Assembly: GCA_018604165.1 (NCBI GenBank)
Contig: CP075895.1
Span: 2,165,001 to 2,229,000 of the forward strand
Direction of reading: 5' to 3'
Source of the DNA: Chitinophagaceae bacterium LGM1
GTDB lineage: Bacteria > Bacteroidota > Bacteroidia > Chitinophagales > Chitinophagaceae
Length of the DNA stretch: 64,000 nucleotides
The notes beneath the pieces were generated by a model. The model saw only the letters and a program-made list of their open reading frames with translations, made no database searches and was not told the DNA's origin. This document shows, piece after piece, positions 9,021-18,049 of this stretch (position 1 is the first letter of the stretch; each line of letters begins with the position of its first letter). The position numbers were made by a program, and so were the translations under genes.

Positions 9021-9081
9021 TAAACAAACCTGAAAATTATTATTGCTTTTGCCGACCTTTAAGTATTAAAACATTCCCGCT

Positions 9082-9453
9082 ATGGTTATCAAATGGATTA
9101 TCATACTGCTTGCAATTCTCAACTTCGGCTTCATGGTGTTTGACGGCAGCCGTGCATTGGCTACGGGCGACTATATACGCCCCAAAGCAGGACAGTATGC
9201 AGGTAAGCTTGGCCCGTGGAGCAAAGCCGTAGAAACAATGGGCATCAACCCCGAGGGTACAGCTATGAAAATCATATTTGTAATATGGGGACTGGCAGGT
9301 TTATATATCACATTCGCATTTTTTCAGAACAAGCCCTGGGCATGGCAGGCAATGCTTATATTCAACATAGCATCGCTATGGTATGCCATGATGGGTACTG
9401 CCAGCAGCGTGATACAAATAGCGTTGCTTATTATATCAAAAATGCTGCGATAA
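9082..9453 (+). CDS. Small integral membrane protein of unknown function
   Basis: A 123-residue protein with an N-terminal transmembrane helix (IKWIIILLAILNFGFMVF), a polar loop containing a Gly/Pro-rich segment (GPWSKAVETMGINPEG), and two or three further hydrophobic helices. I do not recognise a named family. It sits between the ZIP transporter and glyA on the same strand, 61 and 45 bases away. The helical content and clear start make it a credible gene. Confidence 0.75.
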   Translation: MVIKWIIILLAILNFGFMVFDGSRALATGDYIRPKAGQYAGKLGPWSKAVETMGINPEGTAMKIIFVIWGLAGLYITFAFFQNKPWAWQAMLIFNIASLWYAMMGTASSVIQIALLIISKMLR

Positions 9454-9468
9454 GCATCTGCATATAAT

Positions 9469-9476
9469 TATCTTTG
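9469..9476 (+). promoter_or_regulatory. -7 promoter element before glyA
   Basis: TATCTTTG fits TAnnTTTG and lies 22 bases before the glyA start. The following bases (CTAC) repeat those after the same octamer before folK at 58271. No convincing -33 TTG is seen. Confidence 0.45.
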
Positions 9477-9498
9477 CTACCCAAACAAGAATTGATAC

Positions 9499-10776
9499 AT
9501 GCAACGAGATACCGCCATTTTCGGGTTGATACATGAGGAACTGGAACGCCAACGCCGCGGGCTGGAACTGATAGCTTCTGAAAACTTTACCAGCGCACAG
9601 GTGATGCAGGCTATGGGCAGCGTTATGACAAACAAGTATGCTGAAGGCTACCCCGGCCGTCGTTATTATGGTGGGTGCGAGGTGGTAGATAAAAGCGAAC
9701 AACTGGCCATAGACCGTGCCAAAGAAATATTCGGTGTTGAGTATGCCAACGTGCAGCCGCACAGTGGCGCGCAAGCCAACGCAGCCGTAATGCTGGCTTG
9801 CCTGCAACCAGGCGATACCATATTGGGGCTCGACCTGAGTATGGGCGGACACCTGACACATGGCTCACCCGTCAACTTCTCGGGCAAACTATACAAAGCC
9901 GTACACTATGGTGTACGCAAAGAAGACGGGCTGATAGATTACGACCATCTGGAAAAACAAGCTACGGAACACAAACCCAAAATGATTATCTGTGGCGCAT
10001 CTGCCTACAGCCGAGATTGGGACTATGCACGCATCCGTGCTGTTGCCGATAAAATAGGCGCATTGGTATTGGCAGATATATCTCACCCTGCGGGCTTGAT
10101 AGCGAAAAAACACCTTGCATCACCATTCGACCATTGTCATATTGTAACTACTACCACACACAAAACATTGCGTGGTCCGCGCGGTGGTTTGATAATGATG
10201 AAAGCTGACTTTGAAAACACATGGGGCGTTACCGGACCCAAAGGCGAAACACGCACACTGAGCCAAATGCTGGACCTTGCCGTATTCCCCGGCACACAGG
10301 GCGGTCCGTTGGAGCATGTAATTGCTGCAAAAGCCGTATCGTTTTACGAAATACTGCAACCCGAGTTCGGTGCTTATACGCAACAGGTTATTAATAACGC
10401 GCAAGCTGCTGCCAAAGCATTGCTCGATAAGGGTTACAACATCGTATCGGGTGGTACAGACAACCACTTGCTGCTGATAGACCTGCGCAATAAAGGCATC
10501 AGTGGTAAGAAAGCGGAGAATACATTGGTACATGCTGATATTACCATCAACAAAAACATGGTACCGTTCGACGATAAATCGCCGTTCATCACATCGGGCA
10601 TACGCATTGGTGTGCCTGCCGTTACCACCCGCGGACTGAAAGAAGAACACATGCCGCATATCATCAACTGGATAGACCGTGTATTGATGGCTCCTGATGA
10701 TGAAAGCACGATAAAAGCAGTACGTGGCGAGGTGAATGAGTTTATGCAACAGTTCCCCCTCTACCCCGAAATGTAG
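9499..10776 (+). CDS. glyA: Serine hydroxymethyltransferase
   Basis: A 425-residue PLP enzyme converting serine and tetrahydrofolate to glycine and 5,10-methylene-tetrahydrofolate. The Schiff-base lysine is Lys222 in [13 protein letters not shown]. Other family segments are [33 protein letters not shown] and [13 protein letters not shown]. Full length, start at a single clear ATG. It has its own TAnnTTTG element and a strong terminator, so it appears monocistronic. Confidence 0.98.
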   Translation: MQRDTAIFGLIHEELERQRRGLELIASENFTSAQVMQAMGSVMTNKYAEGYPGRRYYGGCEVVDKSEQLAIDRAKEIFGVEYANVQPHSGAQANAAVMLACLQPGDTILGLDLSMGGHLTHGSPVNFSGKLYKAVHYGVRKEDGLIDYDHLEKQATEHKPKMIICGASAYSRDWDYARIRAVADKIGALVLADISHPAGLIAKKHLASPFDHCHIVTTTTHKTLRGPRGGLIMMKADFENTWGVTGPKGETRTLSQMLDLAVFPGTQGGPLEHVIAAKAVSFYEILQPEFGAYTQQVINNAQAAAKALLDKGYNIVSGGTDNHLLLIDLRNKGISGKKAENTLVHADITINKNMVPFDDKSPFITSGIRIGVPAVTTRGLKEEHMPHIINWIDRVLMAPDDESTIKAVRGEVNEFMQQFPLYPEM

Positions 10777-10794
10777 TAGAATATAATATCATTC

Positions 10795-10838
10795 AAAGCC
10801 GCCATTTGTTCAGCATAACTTTAACATGGCGGCTTTTC
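10795..10838 (+). terminator. Terminator after glyA
   Basis: Arms AAAGCCGCCAT (10795-10805) and ATGGCGGCTTT (10826-10836) pair around a 20-base loop and run into a T-rich tract. It lies 19 bases after the glyA stop. Confidence 0.7.
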
Positions 10839-10839
10839 T

Positions 10840-10847
10840 TATTTTTG
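10840..10847 (+). promoter_or_regulatory. -7 promoter element before the 10897 gene
   Basis: TATTTTTG fits TAnnTTTG. It begins within the T tract of the glyA terminator and lies about 50 bases before the chosen start of the next gene. The -33 element is unclear. Confidence 0.35.
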
Positions 10848-10896
10848 TAGCTTCATGCATGTATGCCTATGGCATATATGCACTAATAATACATTC

Positions 10897-13140
10897 ATGA
10901 ATCGAACGCATTTATTTTTTTTACTACCGTTATTAGCATGTATGTTATCGTTACATACAGATGCACAAACCATAAAAACCAGAAAAAAAGACGAAAAGAA
11001 AAAAGAACCCAGCATTTACGAAATAGACACCCTGCTGCAACCCATACCCCGCAACAGGCAAATGTGGCATGATAAAATAGACCACCAACAAAACCGTGCA
11101 GATATTACAGACGGTGTATCGCGCAATAAAGAACTGTACTATACAGAAGACTCAATTATTAACAAAGCACTTAGTACAGCAGTTTTTCCAGTCATAGACC
11201 AAATGCAGAAAATGATAGAAAATCTGCCGGCAAAGTCAAGAGATGCTGTTACTGATAATCAGGAAAAAATACGTTGCTTGAAAGCTCTTGATGAAATGAT
11301 TAAGATTTTCAATGCTGATGTGAAAGCAGACCCTGTTTATTATCGCAAACAGATATACAATATGCGCGACCTCATCATAGCACGTAATGAGGGCACCAGC
11401 ATGGACTTTGTAAAGAAAAACATCAATTTTCTGACACTGAACAATGTAAAGCATTTGTTCGACCCTACTTCTCCCGAACGTGTATTCATATTTACCGAAA
11501 TGGGTAAGCTGGAACCGCAAAGCATGATAAAACGCCTGAGCGAGTTTGCCAACGAAAGCTATGCAGACGATGTGATAGCTGCCGCCGCTAAAGTAGTGCC
11601 TAATGAAATATTCAACTATGCTACATCTACCAACTACACCCTCAGCAATGCGGTAAAGCGCAGTAAAGACCCGCTTGTGCAAACCATCGTGCGTATATCG
11701 CAAGAATCAAAATCGCCACTGAAAGCAATGCCTTTTTTGAATGACATACACAATAAAACAAAGACCATTGCAGAGATAGACCAGATAACATCCAATCACG
11801 ATTTGTTTTATCAAAACCTCGTTAGGTTGAAATTGGAACAGGCATCGTTGGGTGGAGATACCTATACCGATGAGTTGAAGTATCGCGGTATGAAGTACAT
11901 ACGCGAAATGAACGACCTGCACAATGAAAAAGACCCTGTGCGCTTTAAGTGTATCGAAAGTTTTCCGCCCGAAGTGCTGTACTTCATAATGGTGTACGGG
12001 CAAGACGAAATATATACCAGCAGCTTTCTCGGTACATACAAACGCATGATAGAGCGTATGAAGCCTATGACAGGCGACCAGCTTTTAGAAAAAGTACATC
12101 GCGACAAGTTCCGCACTTTTATACGTATGTGCGCGGGCTACAATACACTGTCATCATTCCTCGGCACAATGGATGCGGAGAATAAAAACAACCTGATGCG
12201 CAGCTTTATAGCAGGGCTGGAACAAGGCAAAGAGGACGACTTGGAAGACGCGGTAGATGTGGCAGACGCATTTGGCAGTATTGAAGACTCCAGCCTCTCT
12301 GTATTTCTTGAAAAACAGGTGAAAGACAATTACGAAGCATCTTACAAATATCGCAGCAAAAAAGGTGTGATAGTATATGGCTTGCTCGCAACATTGTTTG
12401 AAGGCTTGAAAGGTATGGACAGCACAACAGCCGCTATGCAGTCGGACAAGTTGAACCTGCCACCCATCAGCATGGTAATGAATAAAAACCTTGTCAACGA
12501 TTCAGGCACAGTTTATCAGCAGGTATTCTTCTATGGCGATGAAGACGGCAAAGTATCTTATGGCAGCTTCCTCGGCAACTTTCCTAAAGACAAATGGAAG
12601 ATTGTTACCAATAAATACTGGAGTGAAATAACATCGCTGCAAGGCAAAAAGATTGTGGTATATGCCAACCTGCCCATACCCGAGCCCGGTGATGAAGAAG
12701 CACAAAAAGCATTACGCAATTACTTAGATAGTCTTCAAATTCACCCGTCAGTTATTGTACATCGCGGTCATAGCTACCACCTGCCACTGACGATAGACCA
12801 ACTACAACGCGAAACAAAAATAGTAATGCTGGGCTCTTGCGGTGGTTATCACAATCTTGGCAAAGTGCTCGACCACTCACCAGATGCGCATATCATATCA
12901 TCCAAGCAAGTAGGTGCTATGAGTGTGAATGAACCTATTATCAAAACCATCAACGACCAACTACTGGCAGGTAATGATGTGGACTGGATAAGCTCTTGGC
13001 GCGGACTGAACGGCTATTTTTCTGTAAAAGGCAGGGAAAAACCAAAAGAAATGTTTGACGACTATATACCACCACACAAAAACCTGGGCGCTATATTCAT
13101 TAAAGCATACCGTAAAATGCTGAGTGGTTTCGACGAATAA
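10897..13140 (+). CDS. Large exported protein of unknown function with possible His/Cys peptidase-like C-terminal part
   Basis: A 747-residue protein. I start it at the ATG at 10897 because this gives a clean signal peptide (MNRTHLFFLLPLLACMLS...HTDAQT); an upstream ATG at 10855 would bury it. The next part is charged and Lys-rich, then a long helical region. The last 200 residues look like an alpha/beta domain: VIVHRGHSYH (His622, His625) is followed by IVMLGSCGGY (Cys648). A strand ending in His-Gly-like residues followed by a strand ending in a Cys recalls the caspase/gingipain/CHAT (clan CD) peptidase core, though the 23-26 residue spacing is shorter than usual. I cannot assign a named family. 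It precedes the polyphosphate kinase by 23 bases. Confidence 0.75.
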   Translation: MNRTHLFFLLPLLACMLSLHTDAQTIKTRKKDEKKKEPSIYEIDTLLQPIPRNRQMWHDKIDHQQNRADITDGVSRNKELYYTEDSIINKALSTAVFPVIDQMQKMIENLPAKSRDAVTDNQEKIRCLKALDEMIKIFNADVKADPVYYRKQIYNMRDLIIARNEGTSMDFVKKNINFLTLNNVKHLFDPTSPERVFIFTEMGKLEPQSMIKRLSEFANESYADDVIAAAAKVVPNEIFNYATSTNYTLSNAVKRSKDPLVQTIVRISQESKSPLKAMPFLNDIHNKTKTIAEIDQITSNHDLFYQNLVRLKLEQASLGGDTYTDELKYRGMKYIREMNDLHNEKDPVRFKCIESFPPEVLYFIMVYGQDEIYTSSFLGTYKRMIERMKPMTGDQLLEKVHRDKFRTFIRMCAGYNTLSSFLGTMDAENKNNLMRSFIAGLEQGKEDDLEDAVDVADAFGSIEDSSLSVFLEKQVKDNYEASYKYRSKKGVIVYGLLATLFEGLKGMDSTTAAMQSDKLNLPPISMVMNKNLVNDSGTVYQQVFFYGDEDGKVSYGSFLGNFPKDKWKIVTNKYWSEITSLQGKKIVVYANLPIPEPGDEEAQKALRNYLDSLQIHPSVIVHRGHSYHLPLTIDQLQRETKIVMLGSCGGYHNLGKVLDHSPDAHIISSKQVGAMSVNEPIIKTINDQLLAGNDVDWISSWRGLNGYFSVKGREKPKEMFDDYIPPHKNLGAIFIKAYRKMLSGFDE

Positions 13141-13163
13141 ACTTTTATTTATAAAAGCAGGGC

Positions 13164-13910
13164 ATGGCAAAAATCAAATTGAGCAAAGTATCTACCAAAG
13201 CCCCTAAGAACTGGGACAAAGATGCTACCAAAAAGAAACTGACAGCCATACAAGGCGAGCTGGACGAACTGCAAAATCTATTATTTGCAGAAGGCAAGCA
13301 CAGCATATTAGTTGTAATACAAGGTATGGATGCCAGTGGTAAAGACGGGCTGATACGCGATGTGTTTGGCTGTATGAACCCGCAAGGTGTGCAGGTTACA
13401 TCTTTTAAAGTACCAACACCGGAAGAACTGAGCCATGATTTTCTGTGGCGCATACACGACCATGCACCCGCAAAAGGCATGATACAGGTTTTCAACCGTT
13501 CTCATTATGAAGATGTACTGGTAACGCGCGTACACAAAATAATAGACGACAAAACTGCCATCAAACGCATGGCAGCTATCAACGATTTTGAAAAGCTGCT
13601 TGCTGATCATAATAATACACACATCATAAAGCTATACCTGCACGTATCGAGAGAGGAACAGCTGGCACGCCTGCAAGAACGCATGAAAGTGCCGCAAAAG
13701 ATGTGGAAGTACAATGCAAAAGACATTGAGGAATCTCAACTATGGGATACCTATATGGGGTACTACGAAGAGGTATTCAGCAAGTGCAACACACCCGAAT
13801 GGAACATCATCCCTGCCGACCAAAACTGGTATAAATCTTACCTTGTTGCCAAGCTATTATATGATGCTTTAGTAAGTTTAAAAATGAAATATCCGGGGAT
13901 GAAAAAATAG
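13164..13910 (+). CDS. ppk2: Polyphosphate kinase 2 family protein
   Basis: A 248-residue P-loop kinase using polyphosphate to phosphorylate nucleotides (or the reverse). Walker A is GMDASGKDG at residues 54-62, and the lid region FNRSHYEDVLVTRVH with the following arginines fits PPK2. The QLARLQERMKVPQKMWKYNAKD segment and IPADQNWYKSYLVAKL are typical late motifs. Length indicates a single-domain PPK2. Whether it prefers AMP, ADP or GDP cannot be told. It follows the preceding exported protein closely and may share its transcript. Confidence 0.92.
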   Translation: MAKIKLSKVSTKAPKNWDKDATKKKLTAIQGELDELQNLLFAEGKHSILVVIQGMDASGKDGLIRDVFGCMNPQGVQVTSFKVPTPEELSHDFLWRIHDHAPAKGMIQVFNRSHYEDVLVTRVHKIIDDKTAIKRMAAINDFEKLLADHNNTHIIKLYLHVSREEQLARLQERMKVPQKMWKYNAKDIEESQLWDTYMGYYEEVFSKCNTPEWNIIPADQNWYKSYLVAKLLYDALVSLKMKYPGMKK

Positions 13911-13914
13911 ACTC

Positions 13915-14532
13915 ATGTTTTCCGAAATAGAATATTCCATACAGCAACAAGACCTGCTTGAAAATTTAGAAAACAATTACGTTCTTAAAGTAACTGTATT
14001 AAAATCTGACTGCACCATAATTGATATTTATCAGAGTTGTATGGAAGCAGCAAAAACAGCCATTAAAGTGTTTGACAGTCGCATTTTAGACTATAATAAA
14101 ATACTAGCATATCAAGGAAGAATTCTTCCTGTAGATATAGACAAGCGGTATAAACTATATACATACCCAGATATTTTACCCAAAGGCAAACTAATATCTT
14201 TAAATGAATTTATTGGAAAGGGATTGAATATAGAAACACTCACACTAACCCGTACAGGGCTTAGTTTTACAGAAAGTAATTTAGGTTTAATATTTGCCTT
14301 GTTTCACGAACCGCATGGGGGCGGTGTGTATAGGAAAGGAGATGATGATTTTATTAGAGATTTTTTTGCTGCTTTTTTACCTTCTATCGAGAATTATATC
14401 ATTTACAAATGGAGTGATGACTGGTCAAATTATTTTGATTCTGGAAAAGAATATTGGGGTACTTTCTTTTGGACATTATACAATAAAACTACACAAGAAA
14501 TAACTGTCATTGCAGCCTCGGCAACAGACTAA
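13915..14532 (+). CDS. Hypothetical cytosolic protein, AT-rich
   Basis: A 205-residue protein with no signal peptide or membrane helix, starting 5 bases after ppk2. The base composition is clearly more AT-rich than the neighbours. The C-terminus (YKWSDDWSNYFDSGKEYWG then VIAASATD) resembles, from memory, stand-alone proteins seen near bacterial polymorphic toxins or as orphan immunity genes, but I can name no family. Its stop abuts the stop of the convergent hydrolase with no gap. No toxin gene is nearby. Confidence 0.65.
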   Translation: MFSEIEYSIQQQDLLENLENNYVLKVTVLKSDCTIIDIYQSCMEAAKTAIKVFDSRILDYNKILAYQGRILPVDIDKRYKLYTYPDILPKGKLISLNEFIGKGLNIETLTLTRTGLSFTESNLGLIFALFHEPHGGGVYRKGDDDFIRDFFAAFLPSIENYIIYKWSDDWSNYFDSGKEYWGTFFWTLYNKTTQEITVIAASATD

Positions 14533-15393
14533 CTAACCCACAAACTTCTTAATAGCCGCATTCACCAGATGCGGCTTTTCTAATTGCAGGAAGTGCCCAC
14601 ATTGGGGTATCATTTCCAACTGCGCATTCTGTAACTGTTTTACACCTTCTTCAGCTATATGCTTGGTTGTTACTGGGTGTATCCAGCGGTTGGGTATCAG
14701 TGCATCGCGTTCGCCGTACAGCACTAATGTGGGTTGCTTTATCAGATGCAGTTTATCATACACAGGTTCATCTAGCATACCGTTTACACACGCATCTATC
14801 ATATGTCTGTAATTGCGAACAGAGTGAGAGCGCATTATCTGTATCAACTCTTCTACCATTTCGTCAATATGCTTCGGATACTGAAAAAAGCTGGTGCGTA
14901 TACTTTGCCTCAGGCTGTTCTCTTCGGTACTGAACATATCAAGCATCATGATGGTTGACTTATACATCGAGCTTTCCATAGGGCTGAAGGTTTCAAAACC
15001 TGCAGGTGCGCACAGTATTAATTTGCTTGTAGCATCGGATACTTCCTGCAACAGGCGCATCACCACCTGTCCACCCATAGAGTGCCCTGCCAATATTACG
15101 TTTTGCAATTTCAGTTGTTGGATGAAATCATACACACAGCCGGCAAAGAAGTGCATACTATAGTCGTGCTTACCCCTGTCAGAGTAGCCATTACCCGGCA
15201 AGTCTATAGCAATGCAGCGATAATGCTTTTTCAATTCATCTATCTGATACCGCCAGCTACGCCCGTATGTAGCCAACCCGTGCACAAATGCTATGGTGTG
15301 CTCACCACTACCCTCGTCTATATATGCTACATTACTGCCGTTCGATAACCTTACATGCTGCAAGGCATACTTGTGTTGCGATGTGTGTATCAA
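14533..15393 (-). CDS. Alpha/beta hydrolase, TTG start, beside PHA synthase
   Basis: A 286-residue serine hydrolase. The nucleophile elbow is GHSMGG with Ser105, the oxyanion loop is FVHGLATYGRSW, the acid is probably in GERDALIP and the His in CGHFLQLEKP. No ATG is available: the frame is closed upstream by a stop two codons before the TTG at 15391-15393, so translation likely starts at that TTG (another TTG ten codons on is possible). It follows the class III PHA synthase, separated by a terminator, so a role in polyhydroxyalkanoate or lipid hydrolysis is suggested only by neighbourhood. Confidence 0.85.
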   Translation of the reverse strand: MIHTSQHKYALQHVRLSNGSNVAYIDEGSGEHTIAFVHGLATYGRSWRYQIDELKKHYRCIAIDLPGNGYSDRGKHDYSMHFFAGCVYDFIQQLKLQNVILAGHSMGGQVVMRLLQEVSDATSKLILCAPAGFETFSPMESSMYKSTIMMLDMFSTEENSLRQSIRTSFFQYPKHIDEMVEELIQIMRSHSVRNYRHMIDACVNGMLDEPVYDKLHLIKQPTLVLYGERDALIPNRWIHPVTTKHIAEEGVKQLQNAQLEMIPQCGHFLQLEKPHLVNAAIKKFVG

Positions 15394-15428
15394 TTCCTAT
15401 TACAATCTTACTTATCTATGAATATAAC

Positions 15429-15453
15429 AAAAGGTGCGCAATGCGCACCTTTT
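15429..15453 (-). terminator. Terminator after the PHA synthase gene
   Basis: Perfect 11-base arms AAAAGGTGCGC (15429-15439) and GCGCACCTTTT (15443-15453) around a 3-base loop, giving a T run in the minus direction. Confidence 0.75.
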
Positions 15454-15471
15454 ATATTTCTATATTCTGAT

Positions 15472-15519
15472 AAACCAATTAACCTGTTAACCAATCAACA
15501 AGTCAACCTATCAACCAAA
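15472..15519 (-). repeat. GGTTRATAGGTTRA-type repeat between phaC stop and its terminator
   Basis: Read on the minus strand, directly after the stop come repeated words GGTTGATAGGTTGA, GGTTAACAGGTTAATTGG. The same vocabulary in the same position follows the M13 peptidase gene (31929-31975). Confidence 0.6.
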
Positions 15520-16572
15520 CTATCCTCTTTCAATAACCCACTTAGCTACAGCAGGTGCAAGTTCTTTCTGGCTCTTACCACCTACAAACACACCGATATG
15601 TCCGCCAGGGAAAGGATATTCTTTCTTATCCTTACTGCCGATAGCATCCATAATAGGCAATGTACTTTCGTTCGGGATGATGTTATCGTCCGTAGCATAC
15701 ACGTTCAGGAAAGGAACAGTCATATTCTTCAAATCAATACGACGGCCACCCAATTCCATTTCACCTTTTATCAGCTTATTATCGCGGAAAAGGTCTTTGA
15801 TGTATTTACGATACATCTCGCCGGGTATGGCAGGCAAGTCACCTTTCCATTTTTCCATACGCAGGAAGTTTTCCATCTTGGCTTTATCGCCGAGGCTATC
15901 CATCACACCCAGATATTTGCTGATGTTCATGCTTGGTTTCAACATGCCAAATGCACCATCCACCATTTCGCCCGGTACAGTACCTACTGCATCTACCATC
16001 GCATCTACATCAATGTGCTTCGTCCAGCGGTAGAGCATACAAGTGTTAGTGCTGAATTCGTAAGGAGCAACATACGTAGTAAGCGACTTCAGTTTTTCAG
16101 GATACAGCGATGCATATATCATGCTGAATGTACCACCCTGACAGATACCCATTTTATGGATTTTATCTACCTTATTGCTTTTGCGTACAAAGTCAACCGC
16201 ATCGTTCATGTAGCCGTCAATATAGTCTTCCATTGTTTCATAGCGGTCTGCCTTTGTTGGGTAGCCCCAGTCCATGATGTATATGTCAAGGCCTTCTTCC
16301 AACAGTTTTTTCATCAGGCTGCGGTCTGGTTGCAAATCCAGTACGTCGTGCCTGTTCAGCATAGCGAACGATACCAACACGGGTGTTTTGCACTTAGCAG
16401 GCGTTTCGCGGATGTAATGATACATCTTAACGTGACCGCTGCTCCATACCAATTCTTTGGGTGTTGTAGCCAACTGTACATCATCCATGTTCTGCAAAGT
16501 TTCGTAGCCTTTTGCCAGTTTGTGCGATGTAGAAGTCAGTTCTTCCACCATTCCTGCGGGGTTCCAATTCAT
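15520..16572 (-). CDS. phaC: Class III poly(R)-hydroxyalkanoate synthase catalytic subunit
   Basis: A 350-residue alpha/beta-fold polymerase that joins (R)-3-hydroxyacyl-CoA into polyhydroxyalkanoate. The lipase-like box has the catalytic Cys144 (GICQGG), the acid is in YATDDNIIPNEST and the His in GGHIGVFVGG. MDWGYPTKADR and the length fit class III PhaC, which normally works with a PhaE partner. No phaE, phaA or phaB is visible in the window. It is followed by a strong terminator and then the alpha/beta hydrolase gene. Confidence 0.92.
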   Translation of the reverse strand: MNWNPAGMVEELTSTSHKLAKGYETLQNMDDVQLATTPKELVWSSGHVKMYHYIRETPAKCKTPVLVSFAMLNRHDVLDLQPDRSLMKKLLEEGLDIYIMDWGYPTKADRYETMEDYIDGYMNDAVDFVRKSNKVDKIHKMGICQGGTFSMIYASLYPEKLKSLTTYVAPYEFSTNTCMLYRWTKHIDVDAMVDAVGTVPGEMVDGAFGMLKPSMNISKYLGVMDSLGDKAKMENFLRMEKWKGDLPAIPGEMYRKYIKDLFRDNKLIKGEMELGGRRIDLKNMTVPFLNVYATDDNIIPNESTLPIMDAIGSKDKKEYPFPGGHIGVFVGGKSQKELAPAVAKWVIERG

Positions 16573-16747
16573 ACTCTTAAAAAATTTTGCGCGAAGTTAT
16601 TAAATAATTTACAAATAGGTGCAATCAATCACCTTTTAACAGTATTAAAATAGTGATTATTACAGAATTGCAAACAGAATTATATAAAAGGAATGTGAGT
16701 AAATAGATACTAAATAAGAATGAGGATATAGGGTTAGAGAAAAAAAC

Positions 16748-16777
16748 AATCCCCACCTCTTTGCAGAGGCAGGGATT
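16748..16777 (-). terminator. Terminator after the lipoprotein gene
   Basis: Nested arms AATCCC-CA-CCTCT (16748-16760) and AGAGG-CA-GGGATT (16765-16777) with a TTGC loop, followed on the minus strand by six T. Confidence 0.75.
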
Positions 16778-16804
16778 TCATCAAACATAACAAACGAATA
16801 TCGT

Positions 16805-17389
16805 TTAGTAGCCTATTGTGCCGTTTATATTACTCAATACCGCCGTGTTGGTGTTGCTGAGGGGTACTGTCATAGTACCCGTAAAGCTGCCAGTAGCATT
16901 CACGAACCTACCTGTGCCGCCTGTAAATTCAGCTTCCAGTGTACCTGTTGCTACACCTTGTGCGGTAAAGTACAGGTCGTACGGAGGTATGTTGCAGAAT
17001 ATCTGGTCGCCGTTGGCAGCTACAAAAGAGGCACACTCTACGGTTATGCGGTTGCCCACATAGTTGCCACTTACAATGATGGGTGCAACACAAGTTTTGT
17101 TCTTAGCTTTCAGCAAGCCCATGTGCGTTACCGTGCCGGCACCTTCAAAATCGCCCAATGGTATCAGCGAACCGCAATTACAAGGCAAGCCCAGCGATGT
17201 GTTGAGGTTGTACGTAAGGCTGCCTTTAAACGGCCTGGCAGTGCTTTTGCCTGCTGCACCTTCCGGCATTACGTCACTTGCTGCAAGCGTAGCCTCTGCA
17301 CTCGGCGCAATGCCATGATTATTGGCAGCTTTGTTGCAACCCATAGCCGTAGCGGCTACCAGCGCAATTATTAATAGTTTCTTTTTCAT
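16805..17389 (-). CDS. Hypothetical lipoprotein
   Basis: A 194-residue protein. The open frame reaches further upstream, but the ATG at 17387-17389 gives a clear lipoprotein signal (MKKKLLIIALVAATAMGC), so I start it there. The mature part begins after Cys and is rich in Gly, Thr and Asn with short strands (GTLEAEFTGGTGRFVNATGS), suggesting an all-beta barrel or sandwich. That GGTGRF segment resembles allene-oxide-cyclase-like/dirigent-like barrels, but this is weak. It is flanked by terminators on both sides and so is probably monocistronic. Confidence 0.78.
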   Translation of the reverse strand: MKKKLLIIALVAATAMGCNKAANNHGIAPSAEATLAASDVMPEGAAGKSTARPFKGSLTYNLNTSLGLPCNCGSLIPLGDFEGAGTVTHMGLLKAKNKTCVAPIIVSGNYVGNRITVECASFVAANGDQIFCNIPPYDLYFTAQGVATGTLEAEFTGGTGRFVNATGSFTGTMTVPLSNTNTAVLSNINGTIGY

Positions 17390-17539
17390 AACGGGATGAT
17401 TTTTTGAGAAATGAATAATCTGTATCGTGCAATATGCACCCGATAACAAGCCAATAACAAAAACCACCCCACTGTTAACATCTGTTTTACAAGCGGTTAA
17501 CCATGTATTAACAATGTATGTGAGGGTATAGCACAAAAA

Positions 17540-17566
17540 AATCCCCCCGCAGCTTGCGGGGGGATT
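17540..17566 (-). terminator. Terminator after rplS
   Basis: Arms AATCCCCCCGCA (17540-17551) and TGCGGGGGGATT (17555-17566) with a 3-base loop, followed on the minus strand by seven T. Ends the rimM-trmD-rplS group. Confidence 0.8.
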
Positions 17567-17586
17567 GTAATATAATAACCGTTGGC

Positions 17587-17952
17587 TTATTTAGCCACAG
17601 CGATGTATTTCTTTTCTTTGATACGTGCAGATTTACCCTGACGGTCGCGCTGATAGAACAGCTTAGCACGGCGTACACGACCTGTTTTGTTCACCTCGAT
17701 AGACTCGATATTAGGTGAGTATAAAGGAAACAGACGCTCAACACCTACACCGTCAGACATTTTACGAACCGTGAAAGTTTGTGTAAAACCACGACCCTGA
17801 CGCTTGATTACATCACCTTTGAAAGCCTGAATACGCTCTTTAGCACCTTCAATGATTTTATAATTAACGGTTACGTTATCGCCTGCTTTAAACTTAGGAA
17901 GTTCTTTATTGCCGGTCATTTGCTCGTGTACAAATGCTACTACAGTATCCAT
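17587..17952 (-). CDS. rplS: 50S ribosomal protein L19
   Basis: A 121-residue ribosomal protein located at the 30S-50S interface. I start it at the ATG at 17950-17952 ([12 protein letters not shown]), which matches the family length; the open frame could extend 17 codons upstream but into non-conserved sequence. Conserved segments are [55 protein letters not shown] and the [20 protein letters not shown] tail. It follows trmD as in the usual order. Confidence 0.97.
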   Translation of the reverse strand: MDTVVAFVHEQMTGNKELPKFKAGDNVTVNYKIIEGAKERIQAFKGDVIKRQGRGFTQTFTVRKMSDGVGVERLFPLYSPNIESIEVNKTGRVRRAKLFYQRDRQGKSARIKEKKYIAVAK

Positions 17953-18049
17953 GTCAGTATTATTTTGGGATTGCAAAGGTAACAAATAATCAATTACAAA
18001 CAAATAAAATTAGCCCCAAAAAGGGTGTATTTGCATCAGCGTAAATAGA

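Noticed and set aside
15355-16653. A 432-codon plus-strand frame opposite phaC
   Set aside because: It is antisense to a clear class III PHA synthase with intact catalytic motifs; its translation is Cys/His/Phe-rich without domain features, a codon-bias artefact.
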